A stretch of DNA of 64,000 nt, taken from assembly GCF_035989285.1 (NCBI RefSeq), contig NZ_CP108513.1, forward strand, positions 9,610,001 to 9,674,000, in the 5' to 3' direction. The first letter of the stretch is position 1. Every line of letters begins with the position of its first letter. A model generated the notes under the pieces. It saw nothing but the letters and a program-made list of their open reading frames with translations. It had not been told where the DNA came from and searched no databases. This DNA comes from Streptomyces sp. NBC_01235 (GTDB lineage Bacteria; Actinomycetota; Actinomycetes; Streptomycetales; Streptomycetaceae). Position numbers and translations under genes: made by a program. Positions 54,000 through 64,000 of the stretch are shown piece by piece.

Positions 54000-54695
54000 T
54001 CACGCGGAGTCGACGCTCTCGGTGTCGCCTGCGGGCGCGTCGTTCGGTTCCGCGTGCCGGGTGAGGTCGAAGTCCACGTCCACGACTCCCTCGACGGCGC
54101 GGACCAGCCGTGCCGCCACCGGCACCAGGGAGGTGGCCCGGACCTGGCCGACGAGCTTCACGACACCGTTGCGCACGTCCACCCGTACGTTCGAGTCCGG
54201 CATGGGGAACAGGTAGGACACGACCTCGCGCCGTACCTCCTCGGCGATCTCCTCGTCCGTGCGGAGGAAGACCTTGAGCAGGTCGGCACGGCTGACCACA
54301 CCCTCGAGCATGCCCAGGACGTCGACCACGGGGAGCCGCTTGACCTTGGCCCGGGCCATGGTCCGGGCGGCCTGGGCGAGTGTGGCGTCCGCGCGGACGG
54401 TGAGGGCTGGGGAGGTCATGAGTTCCTCCGCGGTGACCCCGCCGGCCTTCGCCATGTCGGACAGGCGGCGCAGTTGTGTATACCGGTCGGGGTCGCTGTC
54501 GCGGAACTCCTCCTTGGGCAGGAGATCAGCCTCGGAGACGACGCCGACGACCCGGCCCTCGCCCTCGATGACAGGCAGGGCGCTGACCTTCCAGTCCTGC
54601 ATCAGCTGCACGATCTCCTTGAAGGCCGCCCCGCGACCGACCGCGGCGACCGTGTGGGTCATGACATCACTGACGATGTGCGGCGTGCCGTGCAT
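54000..54695 (-). CDS. CBS-pair and BON domain protein
   Basis: A 231-aa protein with two CBS motifs (residues about 5-60, VSDVMTHTVAAVGRGAAFKEIVQLM, and 90-145, MTSPALTVRADATLAQAARTM) followed by a BON domain (about 150-215, VRVDVRNGVVKLVGQVRATSLVP). CBS pairs bind adenosine nucleotides and BON may bind membranes, so it could sense energy state. ATG 54695 is chosen because AAGGAG lies five bases upstream. It is 35 bases after the cyclic-nucleotide-binding gene, so they form one operon. Such proteins are frequent in hypoxia/dormancy islands. Confidence 0.92.
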   Translation of the reverse strand: MHGTPHIVSDVMTHTVAAVGRGAAFKEIVQLMQDWKVSALPVIEGEGRVVGVVSEADLLPKEEFRDSDPDRYTQLRRLSDMAKAGGVTAEELMTSPALTVRADATLAQAARTMARAKVKRLPVVDVLGMLEGVVSRADLLKVFLRTDEEIAEEVRREVVSYLFPMPDSNVRVDVRNGVVKLVGQVRATSLVPVAARLVRAVEGVVDVDFDLTRHAEPNDAPAGDTESVDSA

Positions 54696-54730
54696 GGACA
54701 CTCCTTCGGTGTTCGTTCGGGGGGGGCGGG

Positions 54731-55201
54731 TCAGACGGCGCTGCCGGCGCCGTACGGGGCGTACAGGTCCAGGAGGCGGGTCCTGGTCGCGCGCAGACGG
54801 TGCGCGAGTACCTCACCGACCCACCCGGCGACGTCGTTGCCCAGGGCCGCGTCGTCCTGGCACATCGACCGGACGGCCGTGGCGTCGAACTCGTAGGCCC
54901 GCACCGGTGTGGTCGCCTCGGCGCCCAGGTGCCAGACGTGCGGCGTGAAGAACCAGGACCAGCCGACCAGTTCGTTGTGCCCGAGGTTCTCGATGACAGC
55001 CGCCCGACGGCCCGGCACGTGCATGTCGAGCTGGATCGATCCGGTGCGGATGATCCAGAAGCGGTCGGCGCGTCCACCTTCCTCGAACAGACGCGCTCCC
55101 TGAGGGATCGACACCTCCCGGGCGACGCGCAGGAGCCGTTGGCGGTGTTCGGCGGACAGCGAGCGCAGCATGCTCGGACTGGGGGCGAGGGAAGCGTTCA
55201 T
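54731..55201 (-). CDS. Cyclic nucleotide-binding domain protein without HTH
   Basis: A 156-aa protein consisting of one cNMP-binding (Crp-type) beta-roll: VSIPQGARLFEEGGRADRFWIIRTGSIQLDMHVPGRRAAVIENLGHNELVGWSWFFTPHVWHLGAEATTPV, given in parts: GARLFEEGGRADRFWIIRTG and NLGHNELVGWSW. The DNA-binding domain of Crp/FNR is absent, so it acts as a ligand or redox sensor through protein contact. ATG 55201 follows GGAGG. It is divergent from the arginine-pathway operon and first in a three-gene set with the CBS-BON protein and the response regulator. Confidence 0.88.
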   Translation of the reverse strand: MNASLAPSPSMLRSLSAEHRQRLLRVAREVSIPQGARLFEEGGRADRFWIIRTGSIQLDMHVPGRRAAVIENLGHNELVGWSWFFTPHVWHLGAEATTPVRAYEFDATAVRSMCQDDAALGNDVAGWVGEVLAHRLRATRTRLLDLYAPYGAGSAV

Positions 55202-55283
55202 GACATGCCTCCGGGGCGGCGAGTACGGCGGGGTGTACGGACTTCCACCCCCAGGCTGTGCCGGACCCTGCGGGGCGGGCCAT

Positions 55284-55322
55284 GGGCCACTCGGTCCCCT
55301 GACCGAGCCGTTCGGTACCGAA
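55284..55322. promoter_or_regulatory. Two palindromic elements in the hypoxia-island divergent promoter
   Basis: GGGCC-N5-GGTCCC-like dyad at 55284-55298 and a perfect 12-bp palindrome TTCGGTACCGAA at 55311-55322 lie between the cyclic-nucleotide-binding gene and the arc operon. Further GGACC/GGGACC elements follow to 55371. The spacing and GGGnCC arms recall DosR/DevR-type boxes. Confidence 0.4.
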
Positions 55323-55468
55323 GGGAGGTCTTCCGGCTGCATGGACCTTTCGGACCGGGACCATCGGGACCTGCGCGGGTCCGAGTGGCCGCTGCCCTGA
55401 TCCTGCGTGGCGCAGAAGCATCGTTCGCGGATCGACTCACCCGCAGCGATTGCACAAGGAGCACAGCC

Positions 55469-56959
55469 ATGCCCAGGACCTCAGCGAGTGGAGAGCGAGC
55501 GGCGCCCAAGGCGGCCCTCGGACTCCCGGCCGCGTCCGCGCTCGTGATCGGCAGCATCATCGGCACCGGAATCTTCGCCCTCCCCTCCGCGCTCGCCCCG
55601 TTCGGGCCGGTCTCCCTGGTCGCCTTCGTCGTCGTGACCCTGGGCGCGCTGGCGCTCGCGCTGACCTTCGGGGCGCTGTCGAAGCGGGTACCGGCGAGCG
55701 GCGGGCCGTACGTCTACGCCCGGGAGGCCTTCGGCGAGTTCGCGGGATTCCTGAACGCCTGGTCGTACTGGATCACCGCGTGGGCCGGCAACGCGGCGAT
55801 CGCCGTGGCCTGGGTCGGCTACGTCGAGGTGTTCGTGAACACGGGTCACAGGACGTGGATCTCGATGAGCCTGGCCCTCGCCGGCCTCTGGACAGCGGCC
55901 GCGATCAACCTCACCGGGGTCCGCAACATCGGCGCGTTCCAGGTGATCACCACCGTCCTGAAGTTCGTGCCGCTCGTCTTCATGGCCACCATCGGGCTGT
56001 TCTTCATCGACCCGGCCAACTTCGGCGCCTTCAACGCCAGCGGTCAGTCCGCGCTCGGCGCGATCTCCGCCGCGGCCGCCATCGCCCTGTTCAGCTATCT
56101 CGGGCTGGAGGCCGCCTCGGTGGTCGCCGGCCGGGTGCGCGAGCCGGAGCGCAACGTGCCGCGCGCCACCGTCTACGGCACGCTCCTGTGCGCCGTCATC
56201 TACATCCTGGGCACGCTCGCGGTCTTCGGGACCGTCTCGCACGGGGCGCTGGGCGGCACCATCGCGCCGTTCACCGACGCCGCGAACAACATCTTCGGCG
56301 GCACCTGGGCGGGAGACGTCGTGGCCGTCGCCGCGATCATCTCGGGCATCGGCGCCCTCAACGGCTGGACCATGCTGTGCGCCGAGATGCCGTACGCCGC
56401 CGCCCGCGACGGACTCTTCCCCGACGCCTTCGCGAAGCTGCGCGGACAGAGCGGTGTCCCGGTCTTCGGCATCATCGCCTCCACCGTGCTGGCCTCGCTG
56501 ATCACCGTGTTCAGCTACACCCGCTTCGAGGACGTCTTCACGAAGATCGTTCTGCTGAGCGTGTTCACCGCCGTGGTCCCCTACCTGTTCTCCGCCGCCG
56601 CCCAGCTGTACTGGCTGCTGGTGCGCGGCAGGGAGACCCTCAGCCCGCGGCGCCTCGCCCGCGATGTCACCGTCGCCGCGCTGGCGCTGGCCTTCTCCTA
56701 CTGGTCGATCCAGGGCAGCGGCTACCAGACCGTCTACTACGGACTGTTCGTGCTGCTGCTCGGCGTGCCGGTCTACGTGTGGCTGAAGCGCGGCCAGGGC
56801 CGGTACGGCGACACCGCCGCGGTGATCCCCGCCGCCCGCGCTCCGCGCGAGGAACGTGCCCCGGAGACCCCGGCACCGCCCAAGCGGCTCTCCCGGGGAC
56901 TGGGCACCAACCGCGTCGGCGGTCCGCGCAAGCGCAACAGCCACCGCCCCCAGGACTGA
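55469..56959 (+). CDS. arcD: APC-superfamily arginine/ornithine antiporter-like permease
   Basis: A 496-aa amino acid permease with about twelve membrane helices. The APC signature [24 protein letters not shown] is near residue 22 and the [23 protein letters not shown] segment near residue 215. It leads directly into arcA, arcB and arcC, so the likely cargo is arginine in, ornithine out. CAAGGAG precedes the ATG at 55469. The C-terminal 40 residues are a basic Pro/Ala/Arg-rich cytoplasmic tail. The arcD name is by position and family level only. Confidence 0.88.
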   Translation: MPRTSASGERAAPKAALGLPAASALVIGSIIGTGIFALPSALAPFGPVSLVAFVVVTLGALALALTFGALSKRVPASGGPYVYAREAFGEFAGFLNAWSYWITAWAGNAAIAVAWVGYVEVFVNTGHRTWISMSLALAGLWTAAAINLTGVRNIGAFQVITTVLKFVPLVFMATIGLFFIDPANFGAFNASGQSALGAISAAAAIALFSYLGLEAASVVAGRVREPERNVPRATVYGTLLCAVIYILGTLAVFGTVSHGALGGTIAPFTDAANNIFGGTWAGDVVAVAAIISGIGALNGWTMLCAEMPYAAARDGLFPDAFAKLRGQSGVPVFGIIASTVLASLITVFSYTRFEDVFTKIVLLSVFTAVVPYLFSAAAQLYWLLVRGRETLSPRRLARDVTVAALALAFSYWSIQGSGYQTVYYGLFVLLLGVPVYVWLKRGQGRYGDTAAVIPAARAPREERAPETPAPPKRLSRGLGTNRVGGPRKRNSHRPQD

Positions 56960-56993
56960 CCACCGCCCACCTCACGGCAGAGGACACAACGCC

Positions 56994-58208
56994 ATGAACA
57001 CGTTCCACGTCGACTCCGAGGTCGGCCGCCTGCGCCAGGTGATCCTGCACCGCCCCGGCATCGAACTCTCCCGCCTCACCCCGCGCAACGTCGACGCCCT
57101 CCTCTTCGACGACATCCTGTGGGCCAAGCGCGCCCGGGAGGAACACGACGCCTTCGCCCAGGTGCTGCGCGACCACGGCACCCGCGTGCACTACTTCGCC
57201 GACCTGCTCGCCCAGACCCTCGACGGCGGCGAGGCCCGCGACTGGCTGCTCGACCGGGTGATCACCCCGGCCACCGTCGGACCGGCGCTCATCGACCCGG
57301 TGCGCGCACGGTGCGCCGAACTCGACGGCGAGACCCTCGCCGGCCACCTCATCGGCGGACTCCTCAAGAGCGACCTGCCGCTCGCCACCCCGCACAGCCT
57401 GGTCTGGAACGCGCTGGACGCCGAGGACTTCGCCCTCGCCCCGCTGCCCAACCACCTCTTCCCGCGCGACAACTCCTGCTGGGTGTACGACCGCCTGTCG
57501 GTCAACCCGATGGCCAAGCCGGCCCGGCGGCGCGAGAGCCTGCACGCCGAGGCCATCTACCGCTTCCACCCGATGTTCGCCGGCATCGCCCCGGCGTCGA
57601 TCCTCGACGGTTCGGTGGGCACCCTCGAAGGCGGTGACGTCCACGTCCTGGGCAACGGCGCCGTCATGGTCGGCATGGGCGAGCGCACCACCGCGCAGGC
57701 GGTGGAGAACCTGGCCGCCCGACTCTTCGCCGACGGCACGGCGAACCGGCTGATCGCGGTCCAACTCCCCGCCGCCCGCGCCTACATGCACCTCGACACC
57801 GTGCTGACGATGGTCGACCACGACACCTTCGTCATCTACCCGGGCCTGGCCGACTCCCTGCGCTCCTGGACGCTCACGCCCAGCGGCGCCCGCGGGTGCG
57901 GCTTCGACGTCGCCCCGAACTCCGACCTCGCCACCGCCCTCGCCGAGGCCCTCGACCTCGACAAGGTCCGGATGCTCTCCGCCCCGCAGGACATCCGCAA
58001 CGCCGAGCGCGAGCAGTGGGACGACGGCAGCAACTTCCTCGCCCTCGCCCCCGGCGTCGTCGTCGGCTACGAGCGCAACGTCACCACCAACACGTACCTG
58101 CGCAAGCAGGGCATCGAGATCGTCACCATCGCCGGCGCCGAGCTCGGCCGCGGCCGCGGCGGCCCGCGCTGCATGAGCTGCCCCGTCGAACGCGACCCGG
58201 CTGTCTGA
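56994..58208 (+). CDS. arcA: Arginine deiminase
   Basis: A 404-aa arginine deiminase that hydrolyses arginine to citrulline and ammonia. It begins [24 protein letters not shown], has [16 protein letters not shown] and [12 protein letters not shown], and the catalytic Cys393 is in RCMSCP near the C-terminus; His in [11 protein letters not shown] is the general base. ATG 56994 lies 34 bases after the permease stop. It is the first enzyme of the pathway that makes ATP from arginine without oxygen. Confidence 0.97.
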   Translation: MNTFHVDSEVGRLRQVILHRPGIELSRLTPRNVDALLFDDILWAKRAREEHDAFAQVLRDHGTRVHYFADLLAQTLDGGEARDWLLDRVITPATVGPALIDPVRARCAELDGETLAGHLIGGLLKSDLPLATPHSLVWNALDAEDFALAPLPNHLFPRDNSCWVYDRLSVNPMAKPARRRESLHAEAIYRFHPMFAGIAPASILDGSVGTLEGGDVHVLGNGAVMVGMGERTTAQAVENLAARLFADGTANRLIAVQLPAARAYMHLDTVLTMVDHDTFVIYPGLADSLRSWTLTPSGARGCGFDVAPNSDLATALAEALDLDKVRMLSAPQDIRNAEREQWDDGSNFLALAPGVVVGYERNVTTNTYLRKQGIEIVTIAGAELGRGRGGPRCMSCPVERDPAV

Positions 58209-58224
58209 CCCAGGGGGAACCATC

Positions 58225-59226
58225 ATGACCATCGACCTGCGCGGACGCTCCTACCTGAGCGAACTCGACTTCACCGCCGCCGAGATCCACCATCTCCTCG
58301 ACCTGGCCGCCACCCTCAAGGCGGCCAAGCGCGCCGGCACCGAACAGCCCCGGCTGACCGGCAGGAACCTCGCGCTGATCTTCGAGAAGACCTCCACCCG
58401 CACCCGTTGCGCCTTCGAGGTCGCAGCAGCCGACCAGGGCGCCGCCACCACCTACCTGGGCCCCGGCGACACCCACATCGGCGCCAAGGAGTCCATCGCC
58501 GACACCGCCCGCGTACTGGGCCGCATGTTCGACGGCATCGAGTACCGCGGCTCCGCCCAGTCCCTCGTCACCGCGCTCGCCGCCCACTCCGGCGTGCCCG
58601 TCTACAACGGCCTCACCGACACCGCGCACCCCACCCAGAGCCTGTGCGACGTCCTCACCATGCACGAGCACAGCCCCAGGCCCCTGCCGGACATCGCCTA
58701 CTGCTACCTCGGCGACGCCCGCAACAACATGGGCAACTCGCTGCTGTCCATGGGCGCCCTGCTCGGCATGGACGTCCGTATCGCCGCCCCCGCCCGGCTG
58801 TGGCCCGACCCCGCACTGGTCACCACCTGCCGGGAACTGGCCGAGCGCAGCGGCGCTCGCATCACCCTCACCGAGGACGTCGAGACCGCCGTACGCGGCG
58901 CCGACTTCCTGCACACCGACGTCTGGGTCTCCATGGGCGAGCCCGCCGACACCTGGCGGGAGCGGATCGAGCTGCTGCTGCCCTACCAGGTCAACGACAA
59001 GACGCTCGCCGCCACCGGCAACCCGGACGTGAAGTTCATGCACTGCCTGCCGGCCCTGCACGACCGCCGCACCCGCCTCGGCCAGGACCTCTTCGACCGC
59101 TACGGCCTGGACGGACTCGAAGTCACCGACGACGTCTTCTCCTCGTCCGCGTCGATCGTCTTCGACCAGGCGGAGAACCGGCTGCACACCATCAAGGCCG
59201 TACTCGTCGCCACCCTGGAGGACTGA
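58225..59226 (+). CDS. arcB: Ornithine carbamoyltransferase, catabolic
   Basis: A 333-aa OTCase. The carbamoyl-phosphate motif is FEKTSTRTR, then [12 protein letters not shown], and the ornithine motif region with the active-site Cys is MHCLPALHD. In this operon position it works in the catabolic direction, splitting citrulline with phosphate into ornithine and carbamoyl phosphate. GGGGG-type ribosome binding site precedes the ATG, 16 bases after arcA. A separate anabolic copy (argF) is expected elsewhere. Confidence 0.97.
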   Translation: MTIDLRGRSYLSELDFTAAEIHHLLDLAATLKAAKRAGTEQPRLTGRNLALIFEKTSTRTRCAFEVAAADQGAATTYLGPGDTHIGAKESIADTARVLGRMFDGIEYRGSAQSLVTALAAHSGVPVYNGLTDTAHPTQSLCDVLTMHEHSPRPLPDIAYCYLGDARNNMGNSLLSMGALLGMDVRIAAPARLWPDPALVTTCRELAERSGARITLTEDVETAVRGADFLHTDVWVSMGEPADTWRERIELLLPYQVNDKTLAATGNPDVKFMHCLPALHDRRTRLGQDLFDRYGLDGLEVTDDVFSSSASIVFDQAENRLHTIKAVLVATLED

Positions 59227-59230
59227 AGCC

Positions 59231-60154
59231 ATGCGCATCGTCGTCGCCCTCGGCGGCAACGCCCTGCTCCACCGCGGCGAACGCCCCGACGCCGCCGTCC
59301 AGCAGGCCAACATCGACCGGGTCGCCGCCGCCCTGGCCACCCTCGCCCATGAACACGAACTCGTCCTCACCCATGGCAACGGCCCCCAGATCGGTCTGCT
59401 CGCCGTGGAGAGCGCCGCCGACCCCGCCCTCAGCGCTCCCTACCCCCTCCATCTGCTCGGCGCCCAGACCCAGGGCATGATCGGTTCCCTGCTGGCCTGC
59501 ACGCTGCACGACGCCCTGCCGGGCCGCCACATCGCCACCCTCGTCACCCACACCCTCGTGCGGGCCGACGACCCGGCGTTCGCCCGGCCCACCAAGTTCG
59601 TCGGCCAGGTCTACCCCCGGGAGGTGGCCGGCGCCCTCGCCCGAAAGCGCGGCTGGCACATCGCGCAGGACACCACCGGCTGGCGGCGAGTCGTCCCCTC
59701 CCCGGCGCCGGAACGGATCCTGGAGACCGACACCGTCCACGAGTTGCTCAACAGCGGCACCCTGGTGATCTGCGCGGGCGGCGGAGGCGTCCCTGTCACC
59801 GCGGACAACGACACCGGAGCGCTGACCGGCGTGGAGGCGGTCATCGACAAGGACCTCACCGCCGCCCTGCTCGCCGAGGACCTCAAGGCCGACTTCCTGC
59901 TGATCCTCACCGACGTCCCGTGCGTGTACGAGGCCTTCGGGAGCCCCGCCCAGCAGCCCGTCCTCGACGCCACCCCCGCCGAACTGCGCCGCAAGGGTTT
60001 CCCCGAGGGCTCCATGGGGCCGAAGGCCGAGGCCGCCGCCCGGTTCGTCGAGCGGACCGGAGGGCTCGCCGCCATCGGAGCCCTGGACGCGGCGTACGAG
60101 ATCGTGCACGGCCGCTCGGGCACCCTGATCCGCCCGGATCTCACGGCCGGCTGA
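59231..60154 (+). CDS. arcC: Carbamate kinase
   Basis: A 307-aa carbamate kinase with [16 protein letters not shown] at the start, [20 protein letters not shown] and [18 protein letters not shown] near the end. It transfers phosphate from carbamoyl phosphate to ADP, the energy-yielding step of the arginine deiminase pathway. It begins 4 bases after the arcB stop and closes the arcDABC operon. The pflB gene follows after 130 bases with its own candidate operators. Confidence 0.97.
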   Translation: MRIVVALGGNALLHRGERPDAAVQQANIDRVAAALATLAHEHELVLTHGNGPQIGLLAVESAADPALSAPYPLHLLGAQTQGMIGSLLACTLHDALPGRHIATLVTHTLVRADDPAFARPTKFVGQVYPREVAGALARKRGWHIAQDTTGWRRVVPSPAPERILETDTVHELLNSGTLVICAGGGGVPVTADNDTGALTGVEAVIDKDLTAALLAEDLKADFLLILTDVPCVYEAFGSPAQQPVLDATPAELRRKGFPEGSMGPKAEAAARFVERTGGLAAIGALDAAYEIVHGRSGTLIRPDLTAG

Positions 60155-60160
60155 CGGGCT

Positions 60161-60197
60161 GGGCCGTACGGCCTCTCGCCCCGGGGCCGTACGGCCC
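60161..60197. promoter_or_regulatory. Tandem GGGCCGTACGGCC palindromes upstream of pflB
   Basis: GGGCCGTACGGCCT (60161-60174) and the perfect palindrome GGGCCGTACGGCCC (60184-60197) lie 23 bases apart, about two helical turns, on the same face of the DNA. The arms match the element upstream of the DevR-type regulator. They may alternatively form an arcC terminator hairpin by pairing with each other. Confidence 0.5.
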
Positions 60198-60284
60198 GGC
60201 CGTGGGCGCTGCCCGGCACTCCCCGCGTCGATCACCGACGACAAGCATGGAAGCGCAGGACCCGAACCGAGGAGAGGAACGGCG

Positions 60285-62543
60285 ATGACCGCAACCGTGA
60301 CAGTCGGCGGCCAGGCCACCGTGGCCTGGCGAGGCTTCGCCGGGACCCGCTGGCGCGAGCTGATCGACGTGCGTGACTTCATCCAGGCCAACTACACCCC
60401 GTTCGACGGTGACGCGTCCTTCCTGACCGGTGCCACGGACCGCACCCGGGCCGTCTGGGCGAAGGTCGGCTCGCTGTTCCCGGAGGAGCGGGCGCGCGGC
60501 ATCCTCGACGTGGACACCGCGACGCCGTCGACGATCACCTCGCACGCCCCCGGCTGGATCGACCGCGACCGCGAACTCGTCGTCGGTCTGCAGACCGACG
60601 CCCCGCTGAAGCGCGCGATCATGCCCAATGGCGGTCTGCGCATGGTGGAGAACGGCCTCAAGGCGTACGGCTACGAGCCCGACCCGTTCGTCACCCAGGT
60701 CTTCGGGACCTACCGCAAGACCCACAACGACGGTGTCTTCGACGCGTACACGGCCGAGATGCGGACCGCTCGCAAGGTCGGCATCATCACCGGGCTGCCC
60801 GACGCCTACGGCCGCGGCCGGATCATCGGCGACTACCGGCGCGTGGCGCTGTACGGCACCGACCGGCTGATCGGGGCCAAGCGCGCCGAGAAGGCCCGGC
60901 TGGACGCCGAGCCGTCGAGCGAGCACGTCATCCGCGACCGCGAGGAACTCGCCGAGCAGATCAAGGCCCTGGGTGAACTGACCCGCATGGCGGCGACCTA
61001 CGGTTGCGACGTCTCCCGTCCCGCGGTCACCGCGCACGAGGCCGTGCAGTGGCTCTACCTCGGCTTCCTCGCGGCGGTGAAGGAACAGAACGGCGCCGCG
61101 ATGTCGCTGGGCCGCACCTCCACCTTCCTCGACGTCTACCTCCAGCGCGACCTGGACGAAGGCGTCCTCGACGAGTCCCGTGCCCAGGAGCTCGTCGACG
61201 ACTTCGTGATCAAGCTGCGGATCGTCCGGTTCCTGCGCACCCCCGAGTACGACGCCCTGTTCTCCGGCGACCCCACCTGGGTCACCGAGTCCATCGGCGG
61301 CATCGGCGACGACGGCCGCCCGCTGGTCACCCGCACCTCCTTCCGCTTCCTGCAGACCCTCTACAACCTCGGCCCCGCCCCCGAGCCCAACCTCACCGTC
61401 CTGTGGTCGCCCCGACTGCCCGCCGGCTTCAAGGAGTTCTGCGCGCAGGTGTCCATCGACACCAGCGCCGTCCAGTACGAGTCCGACGACCTGTTGCGCC
61501 CCCGCAACGGCGACGACACCGCGATCGCCTGCTGCGTCTCCGCCATGGCGGTGGGCAAGGAGATGCAGTTCTTCGGCGCCCGCGTCAACCTGGCCAAGGC
61601 GCTGCTGTACGCGGTCAACGGCGGCCGGGACGAGATGACCGGCGACCAGGTCACCCCCGAGACGCCCCCGCTGACGGGCGAGTACCTGGACTACGAGGAA
61701 CTGTCGGCGGCCTACGACCGCGTCCTGGACTGGCTGGCGGGGACATACGTCAACACGCTCAACGTCATCCACTACATGCACGACAAGTACGCCTACGAGC
61801 GCATCGAGATGGCCCTGCACGACCACCCCGTGCACCGCTTCATGGCCTGCGGCATCGCGGGCCTGTCGGTCGCGGCGGACAGCCTGTCCGCCGTCAAACA
61901 CGCCCGGGTGAAGGTCTTCCGGGACGCGACGGGGCTGGCCGTCGACTTCCGGACCGAGGGCGAGTTCCCGGCGTACGGCAACAACGACGACCGCGCCGAC
62001 AGCATCGCCGTCGGCCTGGTGGAGTCCTTCATGGCCAAGGTGCGCAAGCACCCGACCTACCGGGACGCCGAGCACACCCAGTCGGTGCTGACCATCACCT
62101 CGAACGTCGTCTACGGCAAGCACACCGGCAACACCCCCGACGGCCGCCGGGCCGGACAGCCGTTCGCCCCCGGCGCCAACCCGATGAACGGCCGTGACCG
62201 GCACGGCGTGGCAGCCTCCGCGCTCTCGGTGGCCAAGCTGCCGTACGAGCAGGCCCGCGACGGCATCTCGCTGACCACGACCATCACCCCGGAGGGACTG
62301 GGACACGTCCCCCAGGAGCGCGCGGGCCACCTGGTCGGCATCCTCGACGCCTACATGGGCGCCGGCGGGTTCCACATGAACGTCAACGTCCTCGACCGCG
62401 CCACCCTCGAGGACGCGATGGAGCACCCGGAGAAGTACCCCGACCTGACCATCCGGGTCTCCGGGTACGCCGTCAACTTCGTCCGGCTGACCCGCGAGCA
62501 GCAGCTCGACGTGATCAGCCGCACCTTCCACGGATCGCTGTGA
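60285..62543 (+). CDS. pflB: Pyruvate formate-lyase
   Basis: A 752-aa glycyl-radical enzyme, close to the 760 aa of E. coli PflB. The active-site cysteines are Cys416-Cys417 ([12 protein letters not shown]) and the radical Gly727 is in RVSGYAVNF. It cleaves pyruvate with CoA into acetyl-CoA and formate, and is destroyed by oxygen, so it is notable in a filamentous aerobe. GAGGAG precedes the ATG. Its activase overlaps the 3' end by 4 bases. With the arginine deiminase genes it gives ATP and redox balance under oxygen limitation. Confidence 0.97.
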   Translation: MTATVTVGGQATVAWRGFAGTRWRELIDVRDFIQANYTPFDGDASFLTGATDRTRAVWAKVGSLFPEERARGILDVDTATPSTITSHAPGWIDRDRELVVGLQTDAPLKRAIMPNGGLRMVENGLKAYGYEPDPFVTQVFGTYRKTHNDGVFDAYTAEMRTARKVGIITGLPDAYGRGRIIGDYRRVALYGTDRLIGAKRAEKARLDAEPSSEHVIRDREELAEQIKALGELTRMAATYGCDVSRPAVTAHEAVQWLYLGFLAAVKEQNGAAMSLGRTSTFLDVYLQRDLDEGVLDESRAQELVDDFVIKLRIVRFLRTPEYDALFSGDPTWVTESIGGIGDDGRPLVTRTSFRFLQTLYNLGPAPEPNLTVLWSPRLPAGFKEFCAQVSIDTSAVQYESDDLLRPRNGDDTAIACCVSAMAVGKEMQFFGARVNLAKALLYAVNGGRDEMTGDQVTPETPPLTGEYLDYEELSAAYDRVLDWLAGTYVNTLNVIHYMHDKYAYERIEMALHDHPVHRFMACGIAGLSVAADSLSAVKHARVKVFRDATGLAVDFRTEGEFPAYGNNDDRADSIAVGLVESFMAKVRKHPTYRDAEHTQSVLTITSNVVYGKHTGNTPDGRRAGQPFAPGANPMNGRDRHGVAASALSVAKLPYEQARDGISLTTTITPEGLGHVPQERAGHLVGILDAYMGAGGFHMNVNVLDRATLEDAMEHPEKYPDLTIRVSGYAVNFVRLTREQQLDVISRTFHGSL

Positions 62544-63286
62544 GCACCATGGCCGAGCCGCTGACGGGCCGGATCCACTCCTGGGACCTGTCCACGGGAG
62601 TGGACGGTCCCGGGACCCGGTTCGTGCTGTTCCTCAGCGGCTGCCCCCTGCGCTGCCTGTACTGCGCCAACCCCGACACCTGGCACATGCGCGACGGCCG
62701 GGAGGTGACGGTGGACGAGGTGATGGCGGAGATCGAGAAGTACCGGGCCTTCGTCACCACGGCCGGCGGCGGGGTGACGATCACCGGGGGAGAGCCGCTG
62801 CTCCAGTCGGCCTTCACCGGTGAGGTGCTGCGCCGCTGCAAGGAGGCCGGACTGCACACGGCCCTGGACACGTCCGGCTTCCTCGGCGTGCGGGCCACGG
62901 ACGAGCTCCTCGCCGACACGGACCTGGTGCTGCTGGACATCAAGTCCTTCGACATCGGCACCTACCGGAAGCTGACCGGCGGACGGCTCGCTCCCACGCT
63001 CAGCTTCGCCACCCGCCTCGACCGGCTCGGCGTCCCGATGTGGATCCGCTATGTGCTGGTCCCCGGCTGGACCGACGATCCGCGGTCCGTGGACGCCCTG
63101 GCCGACTTCGTCGCGAGGCTCGGCACCGCCGAGCGGGTCGACGTACTGCCCTTCCACAAGCTGGGAGCCCCGAAGTACGAGGCACTCGGCATCCCCTTCC
63201 CGCTGCGCGACACCCCCGTCCCCGACCCGGCTCTGATCGACGGCGTCCGCGCACGCTTCCAGGAGCAGGGCGTGCCCGCCTACTGA
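62540..63286 (+). CDS. pflA: Pyruvate formate-lyase activating enzyme (radical SAM)
   Basis: A 248-aa radical SAM protein. The iron-sulfur motif is Cys35-x3-Cys39-x2-Cys42 (GCPLRCLYC), followed by [14 protein letters not shown] for SAM binding. It makes the glycyl radical on Gly727 of PflB. The GTG start overlaps the pflB stop; an in-frame ATG lies three codons later. Its 3' end overlaps the convergent SulP gene by 7 bases. The electron donor (flavodoxin or ferredoxin) is not encoded here. Confidence 0.96.
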   Translation: MSTMAEPLTGRIHSWDLSTGVDGPGTRFVLFLSGCPLRCLYCANPDTWHMRDGREVTVDEVMAEIEKYRAFVTTAGGGVTITGGEPLLQSAFTGEVLRRCKEAGLHTALDTSGFLGVRATDELLADTDLVLLDIKSFDIGTYRKLTGGRLAPTLSFATRLDRLGVPMWIRYVLVPGWTDDPRSVDALADFVARLGTAERVDVLPFHKLGAPKYEALGIPFPLRDTPVPDPALIDGVRARFQEQGVPAY

Positions 63287-64000
63287 CCGCCGGGATGCCC
63301 GCCGAGCCACGCGCGGTACGCGGCCACGGCCGTCGGGAGCGTCGGGAAGATCCGCTCCTTGCCGACCGAGTCCACCAGGCCGTACGCCTCCAGGTCGTCC
63401 AGCAGGTCCTGCTTCACGCGGGCGAGGGCGAACACGACGCCCCGGTTGGTCAGTTCGCGGCGCAGTTCGTCGACGGCGTCGAGGGCGGTGATGTCGACCT
63501 CGACATTGGCCTCGGTGTTGAGGACGAACCAGCGGACCGGGCCGCTCTGTTGGTCGACGGCGGCCAGGGCGCGGCGCCGGAAGTTCTCCGCGTTGGCGAA
63601 GAACAGCGGCGAGTCGTAGCGGTAGACGAGCAGCCCGGGAACCGTACGGGCCTGCGGATAGTCGTCGACGTCGTGCATGCCGGCCACACCGGGCACCAGG
63701 CCCTCGACGGCGTCGTGCGGACGCGCCACCCGGGTCAGCAGCTCGGCCACCGACAGGCCGACGGCCACGATCACGCCGTACAGGATGTCCAGGGCGAGCA
63801 CCCCGGCGAGGCAGCCGAGCGCCAGGAACAGTTCCCGGCGGCGGAAGGACGCCAACCGCCGGAAGCCCGCGAGGTCGATCATGCGGACCGCGGCGTAGAC
63901 GACGAGCGCGCCGAGCACGGCGGACGGCGTACGCGTCAGCAGCGGGCTCAGGAAGAGCAGCACCGCGAGCACCACCGCCCCGGCGACCAGCGAGTACGCC
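63280..64000 (-). CDS. SulP-family anion transporter with STAS domain, C-terminal part (cut by window edge)
   Basis: The visible 239 residues hold the last membrane helices (VLAVLLFLSPLLTRTPSAVLGALVVYAAV and LGCLAGVLALDILYGVIVAVGLSVAEL, in part) and a complete STAS domain (VPGLLVYRYDSPLFFANAENF, then VDITALDAVDELRREL). SulP proteins move sulfate, bicarbonate or dicarboxylates; a formate or bicarbonate role would fit the pflBA neighbour but is speculative. The frame is open to the window edge, so the start is outside. Confidence 0.92.
   Translation of the reverse strand, partial: AYSLVAGAVVLAVLLFLSPLLTRTPSAVLGALVVYAAVRMIDLAGFRRLASFRRRELFLALGCLAGVLALDILYGVIVAVGLSVAELLTRVARPHDAVEGLVPGVAGMHDVDDYPQARTVPGLLVYRYDSPLFFANAENFRRRALAAVDQQSGPVRWFVLNTEANVEVDITALDAVDELRRELTNRGVVFALARVKQDLLDDLEAYGLVDSVGKERIFPTLPTAVAAYRAWLGGHPGGQ

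Overview
The window is a piece of a Streptomyces-like actinobacterial chromosome. Base composition is very high in G+C with strong third-position GC bias, start codons are often GTG or TTG, genes overlap by 4 bases (ATGA/GTGA), and several families are typical of the genus: monomeric isocitrate dehydrogenase, 3Fe-4S ferredoxin with P450, His-Ile-Asp-Leu leader peptides and a SAM-IV-type riboswitch. I see no rRNA, tRNA, insertion sequence or CRISPR array.

1-20.4 kb: a catabolic accessory cluster for a CoA-activated carbon skeleton. A divergent TetR-type gene is cut by the left edge. It is followed by two acyl-CoA dehydrogenases and an enoyl-CoA hydratase, then an opposing operon (2OG/Fe dioxygenase, SDR, carboxymuconolactone-decarboxylase-like protein, DapB-fold reductase), then SDR, ALDH, class III CoA-transferase, a solute-binding lipoprotein, ferredoxin, P450, a DUF35-thiolase fusion (likely retro-aldolase), hydrolase, DoxX and a beta-hydroxyacid dehydrogenase. 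A perfect palindrome, GAGAAT-N3-ATTCTC, sits in both divergent promoter regions. The 3' end is damaged: a TetR gene is fused out of frame to the C-terminal part of a LivM permease, and LivH is missing, while LivG and LivF survive.

20.4-31.2 kb: an organosulfur scavenging island. It carries three short leader-peptide genes, one SAM-IV-like riboswitch, a glutathione-transferase-like protein, a polar-amino-acid-type ABC transporter, a GNAT protein and four flavin-dependent monooxygenases, closed by a strong terminator.

31.2-39.9 kb: a secreted or exported-type zinc metalloprotease, a large LuxR-type ATPase regulator, then a compact cassette: TPR-CHAT (caspase-like) protein, divergent to a 40-residue peptide, an intracellular subtilisin-like protease, a sigma factor and a 165-aa protein. 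This is the best candidate for an under-described system (possible proteolytic effector or conflict module).

39.9-53.0 kb: mostly core-like genes: a P450 remnant, N-formylglutamate amidohydrolase, DUF5713 protein, a 21-bp tandem repeat field, monomeric icd, a secreted M1 peptidase, an MscS channel, a flippase-like membrane protein, an ABC exporter behind a textbook SoxR box, and a SUKH-domain protein.

53.1-64 kb: a hypoxia-survival island. It has a DevR/OsdR-type response regulator, CBS-BON and cyclic-nucleotide-binding proteins, arcD-arcA-arcB-arcC (arginine deiminase pathway), pyruvate formate-lyase with its activase, and a SulP transporter cut by the right edge. A GGGCCG-N2-CGGCCC palindrome recurs upstream of the regulator and of pflB, suggesting one regulon.
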